A stretch of DNA of 64,000 nucleotides from Candidatus Thorarchaeota archaeon (lineage in GTDB: Archaea > Asgardarchaeota > Thorarchaeia > Thorarchaeales > Thorarchaeaceae). The notes under the pieces were generated by a model that did no database searches, was not told where the DNA came from, and saw only the letters and a program-made list of their open reading frames with translations. Shown in pieces: positions 25,965-34,022 of the stretch (the first letter of the stretch is position 1; the number at the start of each line of letters is the position of its first letter). The translations under genes were made by a program, and so were the position numbers. Location of the stretch: positions 62,001-126,000 of the forward strand of contig RDOF01000001.1 of NCBI GenBank assembly GCA_011365025.1, in the 5' to 3' direction.

Positions 25965-27755
25965 CTAACCGAGTCCCAGTTTCTCAAGCCGCTCCTTGGA
26001 GGGCTGTCCATTTGAGTCCCAACCGCGTAAACGATAGTATTCAGGAAGCATTGTATCGAGATGTACGATACGATTTCTTGAGCCGCCTTCTGGGAGTGGT
26101 TTGAAGAATCGCGGTGGCAAAGTATCATCCTTAGAACCAAATCCCTCTCTCTGATTAAAGAGCCTTTCCAGGTTCCAGATACGTTCTCCAATGATGAGAA
26201 GAACCTTGCCATCTATGGGTAGTCCCGTGACTGATGCGGTCATCTCTGCATAGTCATCAACCGACCAAGCGAAGTTGGTAAAGCGACAAAGCACTAGTGA
26301 ATCCATTGCGGCCGAGAGATTTTGATAGAGAATGACCAAACCGGCCTTTCCCTGACTCCGATCCCGGTCTACAATGACTGGCGAGCCAAGAACCTCAGGA
26401 CCAATCATATAAGATCGCAAATGACATCCACCTCGATTCGAGGTTGCATACCCCAGCGCATGCCCTTGGACGCCTCTAGGGTCATAAGCAGGGATTTCGA
26501 GACCTTTTACTTGCATTGCCAGTTCGGGCATTCCATATCTGGCTGCAAACCTTTTGGAGCCCTCGGCCATTTCTGCGCCAAGGCCACGTCCATAACCGAT
26601 GTCATCTATCAGCTCCAGTAGGCCATCGGTTTCTCCAAAGTGAAGAGGCGCATCCAATGCCCCATGCTGCACAAGCTCCATGGCACATCCAATAGTACTA
26701 CCCACAGAGATAGTATCAATACCGAGGAGATTGCAGCGATGATTTGCTGCAGCAATCCACTCTAAATCATTGATACCGCACTGGGGACCAAATGCCCAAA
26801 TTGTTTCATACTCAGGGCCTCCAACCTCTTCTCCGTAAGCCTTGCTAATTCGTCCACATCCAATTGGGCAGGCTTGGCAATTGTAAGTACGAACGTGAAG
26901 CCGCTCCAGTAGTTTTTCACCTGACACGCCCTCGGCATCATTGAAGGTTCCCTCTTGGAAATTGAAGGTGGGCAGCATTCCTAGCTCGTTGGTCACGTTC
27001 ACTAGTACGGCAGTCCCGTAGATGGGAAGGGACTTGTCTGTAACGCCGTTCTTCTTAATCAGCAGTCGTGCACGTTTCACTCGTTCTGCGAGTTCTTCGG
27101 GGTTTGCAGCTTCCGTCTTTCCAGTCCCTCGAGCGACAACTGCCTTTAGGTTCTTAGAACCCATTACAGCACCAACACCACCACGGCCTGCTGCGCGGTG
27201 TTTGTCAGTCATGATAGCGGCCATGAGAGACATGCTTTCCCCCCCAGGGCCAATACAAGCAACTTGAGCCCGAGAATCGGTTTCCGCAATCAGTAAGTCA
27301 GTGGACTCGGAGGTGTCTTTCCCCCAAATCTTTGATGCATCCCTGAGTTCAGCTACATCATCATGTATCCATAGATAGACTGGATTTGGAGACTTGCCTG
27401 TAATGACTGCAGCCGCAATGCCAGAACGTCGAAGCTCTGGTCCAAAGTATCCACCAGCGTGTGAATCAAGGATAGTGCCTGTAGCTGGAGACTTTGTTAT
27501 CACTACGAAACGGCCGCTTGTAGGAACAGGGCTAGCCGTCACAGGACCAACCGCGAAAATAATCCAGTTGTCAGCCGAAAGTGGATCTAATCCCGTTGGC
27601 AGGTTATCATAGAGAAGCTTCACGCCAAGTCCTCGACCGCCAAGGTACTGCTCATACAGAGTCTTAGGCAGTGGTTCACGCGAGATTCTCCCTTTGCTGA
27701 GAGAAACATAGAGTAGTGAGGTGTCCTCATAGTATGTTGATGAAGTATCAGTCAT
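25965..27755 (-). CDS. aor: Tungsten-dependent aldehyde ferredoxin oxidoreductase
   Basis: A 596-residue AOR-family enzyme that oxidises aldehydes to acids with ferredoxin, using a tungsto-bispterin cofactor and a [4Fe-4S] cluster. The cluster motif is CQACPIGCGR near residue 295, with the fourth cysteine in DSLVLCRF. The N-terminal EQYLGGRGLGVKLLYDNLP and SGRFVVITKSPATG blocks are diagnostic. In peptide-fermenting anaerobes AOR handles aldehydes from 2-keto acids. It is followed by deoC 12 bases upstream on the same strand, so the two are probably co-transcribed. Confidence 0.95.
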   Translation of the reverse strand: MTDTSSTYYEDTSLLYVSLSKGRISREPLPKTLYEQYLGGRGLGVKLLYDNLPTGLDPLSADNWIIFAVGPVTASPVPTSGRFVVITKSPATGTILDSHAGGYFGPELRRSGIAAAVITGKSPNPVYLWIHDDVAELRDASKIWGKDTSESTDLLIAETDSRAQVACIGPGGESMSLMAAIMTDKHRAAGRGGVGAVMGSKNLKAVVARGTGKTEAANPEELAERVKRARLLIKKNGVTDKSLPIYGTAVLVNVTNELGMLPTFNFQEGTFNDAEGVSGEKLLERLHVRTYNCQACPIGCGRISKAYGEEVGGPEYETIWAFGPQCGINDLEWIAAANHRCNLLGIDTISVGSTIGCAMELVQHGALDAPLHFGETDGLLELIDDIGYGRGLGAEMAEGSKRFAARYGMPELAMQVKGLEIPAYDPRGVQGHALGYATSNRGGCHLRSYMIGPEVLGSPVIVDRDRSQGKAGLVILYQNLSAAMDSLVLCRFTNFAWSVDDYAEMTASVTGLPIDGKVLLIIGERIWNLERLFNQREGFGSKDDTLPPRFFKPLPEGGSRNRIVHLDTMLPEYYRLRGWDSNGQPSKERLEKLGLG

Positions 27756-27767
27756 TCGTTTAGCCTC

Positions 27768-28589
27768 CTAGTCATTGAATACATTCTCATCCCGATGGGG
27801 ACAAATCACGCAGCGTTCTTTGTACCATAGAAAGACATCTTTCGGTTGAGAGGCCATATTCGCCTGTCTGCTTGGGCATGTCCAACAGGGCTTGTCGGGC
27901 TCCATCCAGGCATCGCTGTACTGAGCCCATCTGTAATCTTCCACTATGGCCACTCCTGAACTTGTTCCCAAACGATTGGCCCCTGCCTCAATCATCTGTA
28001 ATGCATCCTTGAAGGAACGGATTCCACCTGCAGCTTTTACACCCATATCTTTGCCAACGGTTTCACGCATCAAGCGTACAACGTGAGGTGTTGCACCCAT
28101 TGGACCAAATCCAGTTGAAGTCTTAACGAAGTCCGCTCCAGCTTCTTTCACAATGAGGCAGGCCTTCTGCGTTTCGTCATCTTTCAACAGGCCAGTTTCA
28201 AGAATGACTTTTACGTGGGCATCGCCTGAGGCTGCTATGACAGCCTCGATATCAGAACGTACCAGCTCGAAGTTCTCTTCTCTCATAGCGCCTATATTCA
28301 TTACCATGTCAATCTCATGGGCGCCCTGTTTTACTGCTTCCTTTGTTTCGAATGCTTTGGTCTGTGAGAGATTGGCGCCCAAGGGAAATCCTACAACGCA
28401 GCACACCATCACTGATGAGTCCTTGAGAAGCTCTGCAGCGTATTCAACATGCACTGGATTGATGCAGACTGCCCCAAAATTATAGAGAAGAGCCTCTTCA
28501 CACAACTGCTTAATCTTACTGCGCTGCTCAGCGGGTTTCAGCACGGTATGGTCTATCATGCTAGCCAATTCTTCAACTGTGAGGTCCAT
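27768..28589 (-). CDS. deoC: Deoxyribose-phosphate aldolase with cysteine-rich C-terminal extension
   Basis: Class I aldolase that splits 2-deoxyribose 5-phosphate into glyceraldehyde 3-phosphate and acetaldehyde. The Schiff-base lysine is K156 in DFVKTSTGFGP, and the phosphate site AAGGIRSF follows. The last 40 residues go beyond the usual aldolase end and hold CWTC (235-238) and CVIC (260-263), a likely zinc or Fe-S site not normal for DeoC. The gene is 12 bases from the AOR gene. AOR could oxidise the acetaldehyde made by DeoC; that link is inference. Confidence 0.93.
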   Translation of the reverse strand: MDLTVEELASMIDHTVLKPAEQRSKIKQLCEEALLYNFGAVCINPVHVEYAAELLKDSSVMVCCVVGFPLGANLSQTKAFETKEAVKQGAHEIDMVMNIGAMREENFELVRSDIEAVIAASGDAHVKVILETGLLKDDETQKACLIVKEAGADFVKTSTGFGPMGATPHVVRLMRETVGKDMGVKAAGGIRSFKDALQMIEAGANRLGTSSGVAIVEDYRWAQYSDAWMEPDKPCWTCPSRQANMASQPKDVFLWYKERCVICPHRDENVFND

Positions 28590-28659
28590 AGATGTGCCTC
28601 CAAACCCAATGATGCGCTACGAGGCACTATTAAGCCTTCGTAACGGCACGTAGCAATAC

Positions 28660-29013
28660 CTATCGGGCACCAAGGTAGGATTTGATATCATCAAGTACCT
28701 CTTTCTGTAACCGAATCACATCGTGAACTTCGATTTCTTCCGCTTCTTTCACAACAGAACTCAGTTGAACTACTGTGCCGACCGTTTCCACCTTAGAGAA
28801 GTCAACGGGAAACTCGACCTCGGCGCCTTTGACAATAAGCTCTGATCGGGTCGGATTCAGTGCAATCCGTATACTCCTTACAATCCCTATTCTTCTAGCT
28901 CTGCTGTCAAGAACTTCTTTACCCAGTAGTCGTCCAGGCATACTTAGTTCGTAGAGCTCGGCTTCAATACTTGGCATGGCCTCACTAGTTGTCATTTGTC
29001 TGTGGCTCCTCAT
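28660..29013 (-). CDS. PRC-barrel-like protein
   Basis: About 117 residues containing LYELSMPGRLLGKEVLDSRARRIGIVRSI-type sequence, the small six-strand PRC barrel seen in RimM-like and photosynthetic reaction-centre H proteins. The central part is ELIVKGAEVEFPVDFSKV, and a short C-terminal helix follows. The start is put at ATG 29013; a longer frame to 29055 has no support. Divergent from the Hef gene. The role is unknown; archaeal single-domain members may act in RNA or translation. Confidence 0.7.
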   Translation of the reverse strand: MRSHRQMTTSEAMPSIEAELYELSMPGRLLGKEVLDSRARRIGIVRSIRIALNPTRSELIVKGAEVEFPVDFSKVETVGTVVQLSSVVKEAEEIEVHDVIRLQKEVLDDIKSYLGAR

Positions 29014-29078
29014 AACGAAAGGAAGTAGGAGGCTTTTTACAGTGAGTATTATCAAGGAACAGAGAATTTACAGTCGAT

Positions 29079-31385
29079 GTGGATGTTAAAGTGACGGAAA
29101 CCTATGTTGATATGCCGCTGATTCGGCAACAAAGCATCAATCATAGAAAGTATCAGATCAATCTGGCCGAGATTGCATCAAAGGAGAGCACACTGGTTGT
29201 ATTGAGTACTGGACTCGGTAAGACCGTCATAGCAGCTTTGCTGGCTGCAAATCGATTGACTCAGCATACCGACTCAAAAGTCGTCATTCTCGCTCCCTCA
29301 CGCCCGCTTGTTGATCAACAAGCTCGGTTCTTCAGGGCCGTTTTGGACTTGAATCCAGAAGACATCGTGTGTTTAACTGGACATGATCCGCCTGAGAAGA
29401 GGCGGGAGATTTGGACTAGTTCACGAGTAATAGTCATGACACCACAGGCACTCCAGAATGATCTTATTCAGAGGAGCTATGATCTTGAGCCTGTGTCCCT
29501 TCTGGTGTATGATGAGGCTCACAGGGGCGTTGGAAACTATGCCTATACCTTCATAGCTGAGATTTACGAGAAGCAGGGCACTAACCAGCTTTCGTTGGGA
29601 CTGACTGCCTCACCCGGACACGAGGCAGAACATATCAAAACCGTCTGTCAGAATCTAAGGCTCAAGAATGTGGAAGTTCGAACAGAAGATAGTGATGATG
29701 TAAAGGAGTACATAGTATCTGTCGAGATGGATGTTCGGTATGTACGCTTGCCGTCGGAGGTAGAGGTCCTAAAGGACATATTGTATGGACTTCTGGATGA
29801 TTATCGAGAACCCGTTATAGATCACGGTTTTTCCCTGCCAGAGAGTAGACGGCTAAGTCGACGAGAGATTCTAAGAGCACAACAGGAAGTGCGGAGAGAG
29901 ATTGGATCCTATACGAAGCCACCAAGGGGCCTCTATCTCGTTATTAGGAATCTAACCGCAGCCTTGCGGATAGTTCATCTGATAGAATTTATTGGGACAC
30001 AGGGGCTGAGTCCAACATATCGATACATTCAAGGCATCTACGAAGAAGTTCGCAACAAGAAGAGTTCGAAGGGCGTAAAAGACCTTGTATCCAAGTCCGA
30101 ATTCGAGCAATTTGAGAGCCTGCTCCAGGCTCTGCTTGCCAAGGGGTATCGACACCCAAAGGCGGATGCAATACTAGAGCTTGTGAGTGAACAGCTTTCA
30201 GTAGACCTGGATTCCCGAATTCTAGTGTTCACACGCTTTCGCGACACCGCTGTTGAAGTTGTTGAAACTCTTGAGCAGCTGGAAGATGCAAGAGTCAGCC
30301 GGTTTGTCGGACAAAGCTCTCGAGGATTGGACAAGGGATTTAGTCAGAAGAAACAGGTGGAAGTCCTAGAAGGATTCCGTAACAACGAATACAATGTGCT
30401 CGTTGCAACACAAGTTGGAGAAGAGGGACTTGACATCCCCGAGTGCAATCTTGTTGTTTTCTATGATTGCGTACCATCAGTTGTGCCATATATCCAAAGA
30501 AGGGGACGAACTGGTAGAAGGTCCCCGGGGCGTGTTGTGATATTTGTTGCAAAGGGAACACATGACGAGTTCTATCATTGGAGTGTGCTTAGCAAATTGA
30601 AGAAAATGCCGTCAGCCTTGAAAGATGCGGAAAAGGAACCCGAAGACAAGAAGCAAACAAGCCTTGACGATTTTGAAGATGAGGATGCTGAGGACATCAG
30701 GCCGTATCGTCCCACAATATCTGCAAAAGATGACGATTCAGTTCGTCTGATTGTGGATTCAAGAGAGCTCTCCACTGCAGTCGCACGCGAACTTGCAAGA
30801 ATCGACGTCGAAATTTCAGGAGAAAGCCTGCAAATAGGAGACTACATTGCATCAGAAGATGTGGCAATTGAGAGAAAGGAGTCAAGTGACTTCATTCAGT
30901 CGTTGATTGACGGACGCCTCTTTGTGCAGTTGAGCGCATTGCGCTCCGCATATCGTAGACCTGTCTTGATTATTGAGGGGGAACAACTAACCGGACAGCG
31001 AGCTGTGAATCCAGCCTCCATCTATGGTGCGCTTGCTTCAATTGCTATTCGTATCCAAGTACCGATGATATGGACTCGAAATCCAGAGGAAACCGCTCAC
31101 ATCCTTTACAGAATTGCACACCTTGAACAAATCGGAGCAAAGAAACCTCTCAGGACTAGGACAGGAGATGTCCGGGGCTCTGATGCTGAAACGCTTGAGT
31201 ACATATTATCAGGGTTCCCTGGCGTTGACACTGTTATTTCAAGGGCAATGCTCTCTGAATTCAAAACACTTGAGAGATTGTTCTCAGCCGAAGAAAAGGA
31301 ATTGCGAAAAGTCAAAGGTGTTGGGTCCAAAATAGCTGGGAGAATTCGACGATTGCTCACAACGGAGTATCCATCGACTCAGTGA
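29079..31385 (+). CDS. hef: Hef helicase-nuclease
   Basis: A 768-residue fork-processing enzyme with an SF2 helicase and an XPF nuclease. Helicase motifs are VLSTGLGKTVIAALLAANRL (Walker A near 45), YDEAHRGVGNYAY (DEAH) and RRGRTGRRSPGR (motif VI). The nuclease motif is ERKESSDF (E-R-K-x3-D, about 597-604), followed by helix-hairpin-helix segments (700-765, LRKVKGVGSKIAGRI). Between the halves, KQTSLDDF resembles a PCNA-binding PIP box. Hef stabilises or resolves stalled forks and is the archaeal relative of FANCM. The start is GTG at 29079. The length fits full-size Hef. Confidence 0.95.
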   Translation: MDVKVTETYVDMPLIRQQSINHRKYQINLAEIASKESTLVVLSTGLGKTVIAALLAANRLTQHTDSKVVILAPSRPLVDQQARFFRAVLDLNPEDIVCLTGHDPPEKRREIWTSSRVIVMTPQALQNDLIQRSYDLEPVSLLVYDEAHRGVGNYAYTFIAEIYEKQGTNQLSLGLTASPGHEAEHIKTVCQNLRLKNVEVRTEDSDDVKEYIVSVEMDVRYVRLPSEVEVLKDILYGLLDDYREPVIDHGFSLPESRRLSRREILRAQQEVRREIGSYTKPPRGLYLVIRNLTAALRIVHLIEFIGTQGLSPTYRYIQGIYEEVRNKKSSKGVKDLVSKSEFEQFESLLQALLAKGYRHPKADAILELVSEQLSVDLDSRILVFTRFRDTAVEVVETLEQLEDARVSRFVGQSSRGLDKGFSQKKQVEVLEGFRNNEYNVLVATQVGEEGLDIPECNLVVFYDCVPSVVPYIQRRGRTGRRSPGRVVIFVAKGTHDEFYHWSVLSKLKKMPSALKDAEKEPEDKKQTSLDDFEDEDAEDIRPYRPTISAKDDDSVRLIVDSRELSTAVARELARIDVEISGESLQIGDYIASEDVAIERKESSDFIQSLIDGRLFVQLSALRSAYRRPVLIIEGEQLTGQRAVNPASIYGALASIAIRIQVPMIWTRNPEETAHILYRIAHLEQIGAKKPLRTRTGDVRGSDAETLEYILSGFPGVDTVISRAMLSEFKTLERLFSAEEKELRKVKGVGSKIAGRIRRLLTTEYPSTQ

Positions 31386-31394
31386 GACTAGCAA

Positions 31395-32060
31395 CTAGTA
31401 GACTTCGGGATTCTTCCCTTTGCCAGCGCGATATGCCTCTCGAAATATGTCGGTCACATTTCGACTTACGTCCCAGTATCGCTCATAGTCCTTGTCATTC
31501 AATTGAACAACACTGAGAATTCGTCTCAGCGTAATGTACACCGTTGGATCAAGTTCTGGAACCTCTTCAAGAGCCTCTTTCGCGGCATCACGTCCTTTTC
31601 TCCAAAGCCGGTCCCAATCGAGAAACTTGTCTATGGTTTCTTTGACCTCGCCGTTCTCAGGAATGGCAAATCCGAGACTCCGCATGACGGTTACAATATC
31701 AATAACCTGTTTCAGTTCAAGAGGTTCCTTATCTGGAAAATCGGACATCTTGCTAGTTGCAATGAGTACCATTTCTGCCGAGGCGGTATACATTTTCTTC
31801 ATTATGTGAGTACCACCATTTCCAGCGGGTTCATACCCATTCTGGATGATAAGACCGCTCTTCTCAAGCTCTTTCAAGTGATACCTAATCGTCTGGGGCT
31901 TTAGCTCTGTTCCGTATTCTTGCTCAAAGAATTCAACGAGCTCTGTTGCAGACATAGTCCGTGCCTTAAGCGCATGCAAAATTCGCCTACGATTCTCATC
32001 ATAGAGTGCTCGCACTGCATCTACAGCTTGGTCACCGGTCAGTATTCGTACTGATTCCAA
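31395..32060 (-). CDS. Winged-helix transcriptional regulator (ArsR-like)
   Basis: A 221-residue protein with an N-terminal winged-helix DNA-binding domain: ALYDENRRRILHALKARTMS, TELVEFFEQEYG and LKPQTIRYHLKELEKSGLI (recognition helix, about 60-75). The C-terminal 120 residues are mainly helical and may sense or dimerise. No metal-binding cysteines of classical ArsR are present. Targets are unknown. It is convergent with Hef. Confidence 0.8.
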   Translation of the reverse strand: MESVRILTGDQAVDAVRALYDENRRRILHALKARTMSATELVEFFEQEYGTELKPQTIRYHLKELEKSGLIIQNGYEPAGNGGTHIMKKMYTASAEMVLIATSKMSDFPDKEPLELKQVIDIVTVMRSLGFAIPENGEVKETIDKFLDWDRLWRKGRDAAKEALEEVPELDPTVYITLRRILSVVQLNDKDYERYWDVSRNVTDIFREAYRAGKGKNPEVY

Positions 32061-32181
32061 CTCGGACTACTCCTGTTTCTAATTGGTATGCAACTATGTT
32101 CTTCCATTGCTCTAAGTTCATGAGTGGAGTCGTTTGAAGCTGCACCGTGGCAGTCACAGACCCACTCAAGTATGCACTGCA

Positions 32182-32427
32182 TTATGCTGGAACGTAGATC
32201 CACTGTCTCATATCCTGAAGACATGGAACTCGCTTGATCAGCCTCTTCTTTAGCAGCTTTCTTAGAGCATATCGTACTGTCCGTGGGGCAAATGACACCT
32301 TGTCAAGCAGTTGCTTGGGAGTCACGCCTTTCTTACCGCTTGTTCGCAGGATATCGAGCACAATCATTTGGCTCTTGGTGAGCTTCAGATCCTTTAGCTC
32401 TTCCCGCAATTGTTCGTCTGACATCAT
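32182..32427 (-). CDS. Small winged-helix protein, MarR/ArsR-like fold
   Basis: An 81-residue winged-helix protein. The helices are LTKSQMIVLDILRTSGKKG, VTPKQLLDKVSFAPRTVRYA (recognition helix) and LRKLLKKRLIKRVP, followed by a beta wing. Probably a DNA-binding regulator; target unknown. It is followed at 32060 by a longer regulator on the same strand, so the pair may be co-expressed. Confidence 0.75.
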   Translation of the reverse strand: MMSDEQLREELKDLKLTKSQMIVLDILRTSGKKGVTPKQLLDKVSFAPRTVRYALRKLLKKRLIKRVPCLQDMRQWIYVPA

Positions 32428-32519
32428 ATTTTGTTATCACCTACTTCCGTGAATGATGTGATTATGACATGGTAGTGGTCCCCAACCATGTAGAAATCAA
32501 CAAGGTATTTGTGTAAACA

Positions 32520-32685
32520 TAACTATATTAATCTATCGCCGTCCGGAGTTGCCTAGCGCGGTGTACGACCGCCACAAGATTTGGAGGAGAGGAGTGGTGG
32601 GGATGGTTCTTGATATGGTAGGTACATTTCCTGTAATAGCGGGAAACTCTTTAACAGCGTGTACCTACGCTGAGGTTGATTCATC
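32520..32685 (+). other. Long, potentially structured leader upstream of glmU-like gene
   Basis: An AACTATATTAATCTATC stretch near 32520 looks like a TATA element about 160 bases from the gene. Downstream, GCGGT-GTACG-ACCGC (32558-32572) can form a five-base-pair hairpin and GTAGGTAC can pair with GTACCTAC just before the coding region. No tRNA, C/D box or other known RNA was recognised. It could be a long 5' leader or a small RNA gene. Confidence 0.3.
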
Positions 32686-33963
32686 ATGAAGAAAGCCGCT
32701 CTGCTTGCCGCTGGCGAATCTACACGGATGTTGCCACTATCAGCACACAGACCAAAACATCTTCTTCCGGTAGCAGGAAAACCCATGATCTTTCATACTC
32801 TCGAAGCTCTGAGAGATGCAGGGATAACAGATGTTCTGATCATTCATGGATACCATGCCGAGGACCTGCAAAAAGCAGTTGACGCACAAGAGTGGGGCAC
32901 CCTCACTGTGCATTATGCCCTGCAGAAGGAACGTAAAGGCACTGCACATGCCGCCGGTCATGCCAGAGAGTTTGCGGGGGATGATGATATACTCCTAATG
33001 AACGGTGATGTGTTGGTAGGACCAAATGCATTTTCAGATTTGATTCAGAAACACGAGAATTCCAGAGCTGAGCTTACTTTGTCGGTCTATCCACTGGATG
33101 ACCCCTCGCCATATGGAGTCGTTGCAGTAAAAGAGGGAATGGCAATAGAGCTTATTGAAAAGCCGAGTTCCGACCAACTTGTGAGCAACCTAGTCAATGC
33201 TGGGATATACGCTGCGGGGAGAGAACTCTTCGATGCGATTGAGAAGACAAGCCTATCAAAAAGGGGGGAGTACGAAATAACTGACTCTGTCAGGATGATT
33301 ATAGCAGAAGGAAAGGTTGCGTCCTATACGATATCATCATGGTGGATTGACATTGGGAAGCCTTGGGACCTACTTGATGCTAACAAGATGCTGCTAGAGA
33401 GAGAAGAGAGGCGAATCTCCGGAACTGTGGAGGAGAGTGCTGTTGTTAAGGGCAAGGTGATCATTGAAACAGGAGCAACAGTGAGAAGTGGAGCCTATAT
33501 CGAAGGCCCAGTTTACGTTGGTCAAGACGCTGTCATAGGACCAAATTGCTTTGTCCGTCCCCATAGTTGCTTGCTTGGGGAAGTGAAAGTGGGAAATGCG
33601 TGTGAGGTAAAGAACTCTATCATCATGGAGGGGTCAAGTATAGGTCATCTCTCCTATGTAGGAGACTCGATCATTGGACAGAACGTGAATTTTGGAGCGG
33701 GAACTATAACTGCAAATCTAAGACATGACAGCAAAGCAGTCAATGTAGCGGTAAAGGGTGCCAGGGTCAGCTCTGGGCGTAGAAAGCTTGGAGCCATTAT
33801 TGGAGATAACGTGAAGACTGGAATTGGTACATTACTATCTACAGGTGTGGTCCTCCATCAAGGAGCTAAAACTGGACCAGGCGTCATTGTAACGAAGGAC
33901 ATTGGCCCCAACAAACTTGTTCTTGCCAAACAGGCTCAAGAAGAGGTTGACTATCCTGTCTGA
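32686..33963 (+). CDS. GlmU-like bifunctional sugar-1-phosphate nucleotidyltransferase/acetyltransferase
   Basis: A 425-residue enzyme with an N-terminal nucleotidyltransferase domain (AAGESTRMLPLSAHRPKHLL, then NGDVLVGPNAF) and a C-terminal left-handed beta-helix with repeated hexapeptides (ETGATVRSGAYIEGPVYVG and following). This matches archaeal bifunctional enzymes that make UDP-GlcNAc. UDP-GlcNAc is the donor for the ALG7-like enzyme at 8828, although the genes are 24 kb apart. The exact sugar phosphate (GlcN-1-P, Glc-1-P or another) cannot be settled from sequence. Confidence 0.85.
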   Translation: MKKAALLAAGESTRMLPLSAHRPKHLLPVAGKPMIFHTLEALRDAGITDVLIIHGYHAEDLQKAVDAQEWGTLTVHYALQKERKGTAHAAGHAREFAGDDDILLMNGDVLVGPNAFSDLIQKHENSRAELTLSVYPLDDPSPYGVVAVKEGMAIELIEKPSSDQLVSNLVNAGIYAAGRELFDAIEKTSLSKRGEYEITDSVRMIIAEGKVASYTISSWWIDIGKPWDLLDANKMLLEREERRISGTVEESAVVKGKVIIETGATVRSGAYIEGPVYVGQDAVIGPNCFVRPHSCLLGEVKVGNACEVKNSIIMEGSSIGHLSYVGDSIIGQNVNFGAGTITANLRHDSKAVNVAVKGARVSSGRRKLGAIIGDNVKTGIGTLLSTGVVLHQGAKTGPGVIVTKDIGPNKLVLAKQAQEEVDYPV

Positions 33964-34022
33964 AAGTTGGAAGCTAGTTTCTTTATAATGATGGAATACA
34001 TATCAGGAGAGAGGAGTGCACT

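Noticed and set aside
25439..26104. Long plus-strand open frame of 221 codons across the reductase start and AOR end
   Set aside because: Antisense to two well-supported minus-strand genes; composition is that of a shadow frame and it has no recognisable domain.
32533..32610. tRNA-like sequence GTTGCCTAGCGCGGT upstream of the glmU-like gene
   Set aside because: It resembles a class-II D arm, but no acceptor partner, T arm or anticodon arm could be found nearby.
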